17,997 bases of DNA from Willaertia magna (taxonomy: Eukaryota; Heterolobosea; Eutetramitea; Acrasida; Naegleriidae): contig CADWAF010000281.1 in the NCBI GenBank assembly GCA_902984215.1, forward strand, positions 1 to 17,997. Reading direction: 5' to 3'. Below, in pieces: positions 16,050-17,997 of this stretch. The position numbers and the translations under genes were made by a program. The notes under the pieces were generated by a model. That model worked only from the letters and a program-made list of their open reading frames with translations. It was not told the DNA's origin and did no database searches. The first letter of the stretch is position 1. The number at the start of each line of letters is the position of its first letter.

Positions 16050-17997
16050 TTAAAATTGAAAGGAAGAAATGACTTGTTTTAATTCTCTATTGGTCTTTTC
16101 CTTTTCTTCTTTTAATCGTTTTATTTCCATTTCAAAATTAATTAGTTGAATCGTTATTTTTCTATTTTCTTCTCTTTCCTCTTCTAGTAATTCTTTTAAT
16201 TTATTATTTTCTTTCATTAATTTATCATTTACCAATTCACAATTATTTAACATTTCATTATTGATTTCTTCTTCTTTTGCCTTAATATTGTCAATGAATG
16301 TTGTATTTTCCTTATTTTCAGATAATAAATATTTTAAATGTAAATTTTCTTCAACAATTTTATTAAAATCTTGTTCCAATAATTTTAATTGAATTTCCAA
16401 TTCTTTCTTTTCTAAAAGTAATTCATCTTCATCCAATGAATTTATTCTTCCATTATTGTTATTATTATTATAATTGTCTTTATTAACAGCACTGCTACTA
16501 ATACTATTAAATAAATCTTGTTCTTCTTTTAGTTCATCATCAACAGGAACATTATCTTCATTATTTACAATATTAATGTCCTTAATTAAATGATTAATTA
16601 AATTGTTATTATCAATGACTTCTTCTTCTTCATTTGTTTCATCATCATTATTCTCTTCTTCACTAATTATCTCTTCATTCTTTATTGAATTATTGTTGAC
16701 ATTAATTTCATTAAATAGTTGTTGAGAAGTGGTAGTAGTAGTTGAGGAAGAAGAACAAGTTGATTGTTGTAATTGTTCAATAAATGAATTATTATTACTA
16801 TAAATAACACTATTATTCATATTATCATTATTTAATGATGTATTTAATACTGAACTACTATTATGTGAAATAACTACATTATTAGATACTATATTTGTAT
16901 TATTATTAATTGTGGTATTAAAATAATTATTATTATATTCAATATTGTTATAACCATCCAATATTCTATCCATATCTTCTTTACTTTCCTTATTATTTGT
17001 AGTTGTTGTTGTTATACTATTGTCACTACAAGTACTTGTCATTAACAATTGTTGTAAATCCTTATTGATACCACTATTACTATTTTTATCAATTATTGAA
17101 CTATTTTCATTATTTACTTCTTCCAAATCATTTAAAGTTAATAATGAATTTTGTTTTAAATTATCATTATTATCAATAATATTATTGTTATTTAAATAAT
17201 TAAATTGACCATATGAATTAACTAATTGACCAACTTGTTTATCCATTTCAAGTAATTTAGATCTTAATAATAATTTATTATCTTCATTAAATAAAAATTC
17301 ATTATTATCACTATCATTAAACAATTCCTTTTTCTCTTCCAATAAATACTTTCCTCGCAATCGTTCTTCATCATTATTACTTAATGTCATTATTTCTGTA
17401 TTTGGAAATTTCTCTATAGACATATTTTCTAATTCACTTTCAAATAATTCATTAATGTTATCTTCTTTGTTATTTTCTTTACTATGTAATTCTTTCATTA
17501 TAATCAATTGATTGTTATTGTTCTCTTCCTCTTTATTTAATAATTTTTCAAATAATTCTAAATTATCTATTTTACTATTGACATGCTTTTCCAAATTTTC
17601 CTTTTCTTCAGTTTGTTTTACTTCTTTTGTAATCTTATTATTTACACTTTTAACATTCTTATTTACACTTTTATTACCATTTATATTCTTTTTATAAAAA
17701 CTTCTAATTAAAGATTCATATACCATTCCACCACTATTTCCAACCACACTTTGTAAACAAACACTCAAATTCTCCTTTCCATTACCATAACTGTCCACCA
17801 TTACACCATTACCATAAACAGTACTATCATCATTCACATCACCACTATCATCAATAACTAAATCACTATCATTACAACCATACTGTTTTAAACGAAATGT
17901 ATATTTTAAAGTATTTATAATTTCATTAAAATTATCTGATAATAAATAAATGGTTGAAATAAAATAAATAAATGAATTTTCATTTAAAGTATCTTTT
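16050..17997 (-). CDS. Kinesin-like protein, C-terminal part (runs off the window)
   Basis: The frame is open from the window edge to the TAA at 16050, 648 codons; the start lies beyond 17997. The first 40 residues, KDTLNENSFIYFI followed by SDNFNEIINTLKYTFRLKQ, match the end of a kinesin motor (family form 'KDSLGGNS...I...P...N..ETLNTLKYA.RAK'), i.e. switch-II-distal strand 8 and helix 6. GG after the Leu is NE here and the usual Ala after KY is Thr, so the motor is divergent. About 450 residues of Asn/Asp/Ser/Glu low-complexity linker follow. A charged coiled coil (last about 125 residues: LLLEKKELEIQLKLLEQDFN ... EIKRLKEEKEKTNRELKQ) ends the protein. An N-terminal motor with C-terminal coil suggests a plus-end type; the subfamily cannot be told. 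A GTG at 17837 is not a start. Confidence 0.75.
   Translation of the reverse strand, partial: KDTLNENSFIYFISTIYLLSDNFNEIINTLKYTFRLKQYGCNDSDLVIDDSGDVNDDSTVYGNGVMVDSYGNGKENLSVCLQSVVGNSGGMVYESLIRSFYKKNINGNKSVNKNVKSVNNKITKEVKQTEEKENLEKHVNSKIDNLELFEKLLNKEEENNNNQLIIMKELHSKENNKEDNINELFESELENMSIEKFPNTEIMTLSNNDEERLRGKYLLEEKKELFNDSDNNEFLFNEDNKLLLRSKLLEMDKQVGQLVNSYGQFNYLNNNNIIDNNDNLKQNSLLTLNDLEEVNNENSSIIDKNSNSGINKDLQQLLMTSTCSDNSITTTTTNNKESKEDMDRILDGYNNIEYNNNYFNTTINNNTNIVSNNVVISHNSSSVLNTSLNNDNMNNSVIYSNNNSFIEQLQQSTCSSSSTTTTTSQQLFNEINVNNNSIKNEEIISEEENNDDETNEEEEVIDNNNLINHLIKDINIVNNEDNVPVDDELKEEQDLFNSISSSAVNKDNYNNNNNNGRINSLDEDELLLEKKELEIQLKLLEQDFNKIVEENLHLKYLLSENKENTTFIDNIKAKEEEINNEMLNNCELVNDKLMKENNKLKELLEEEREENRKITIQLINFEMEIKRLKEEKEKTNRELKQVISSFQF

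Noticed and set aside
15839..16082. Overlapping frames on both strands at the end of pyruvate kinase
   Set aside because: Shadows produced by the biased codons of pyk; the + strand one is just a frame-shifted reading of it.
17512..17697. Phe/Leu/Ser-rich + strand frame of 61 codons that looks like a membrane protein
   Set aside because: Antisense of the Lys/Glu/Asn-rich kinesin linker; such complements always look hydrophobic.

Overview
This is nuclear DNA of a very AT-rich unicellular eukaryote. The signs are A-rich sequence before start codons, proteins full of Asn/Gln/Thr/Ser tracts, very short introns (41 and 54 nt, GTAAGT...AG), scattered single tRNA genes with eukaryotic internal promoters, and a kinesin, an RCC1 propeller and an inositol-phosphate 5-phosphatase. 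A dictyostelid-like amoeba fits best. A heterolobosean or an AT-rich fungus cannot be excluded by eye.

Layout: (1) 54-1475, an RCC1-propeller protein with a mitochondrial-type N-terminus. (2) 1511-2963, two identical tRNA-Pro(TGG) genes facing each other, with shared flanks and a decayed UDP-glycosyltransferase gene between them. (3) 3696-5357, an NDUFAF7/DUF185-family mitochondrial methyltransferase. (4) 5636-6135, a two-exon gene for a 152-aa KEN-motif coiled-coil protein, 90 bp downstream of a near-perfect E2F-type site. (5) 6136-7705, mostly non-coding, with a perfect 29-bp inverted repeat. (6) 7706-7879, a 57-aa small ORF. (7) 7885-9789, the 3' part of a SHIP-like PH/5-phosphatase/C2 gene. 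(8) 9806-11043 and 11971-13605, two direct copies of an extremely AT-rich element whose ends carry tRNA-Ile(AAT). (9) 11044-11699, an acidic, proline-rich N-terminal coding piece. (10) 13747-14013, a two-exon gene for a 70-aa tail-anchored protein. (11) 14450-16021, pyruvate kinase. (12) 16050-17997, the 3' part of a kinesin gene that runs off the window.

The most unusual feature is the tRNA-Ile cassette. Copy B (11971-13605) is bounded by 162-bp inverted repeats that look identical by eye, and each contains a whole tRNA-Ile gene. The core between them is almost pure A/T. Copy A (9806-11043) is about 320 bp shorter, lacks the second tRNA and lies exactly between two same-strand coding pieces. 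One piece has an ATG but ends inside the element. The other has no ATG before its PH domain and begins at the element. I infer that the element, or a rearrangement between its copies, split one gene. The tRNA-Pro pair shows the same geometry on a smaller scale, next to a second broken gene.

The genes do not form a pathway. Two (RCC1-like and NDUFAF7-like) probably act in mitochondria, pyruvate kinase is glycolytic, the 5-phosphatase would act in phosphoinositide signalling, and the KEN/E2F gene may be cell-cycle regulated.
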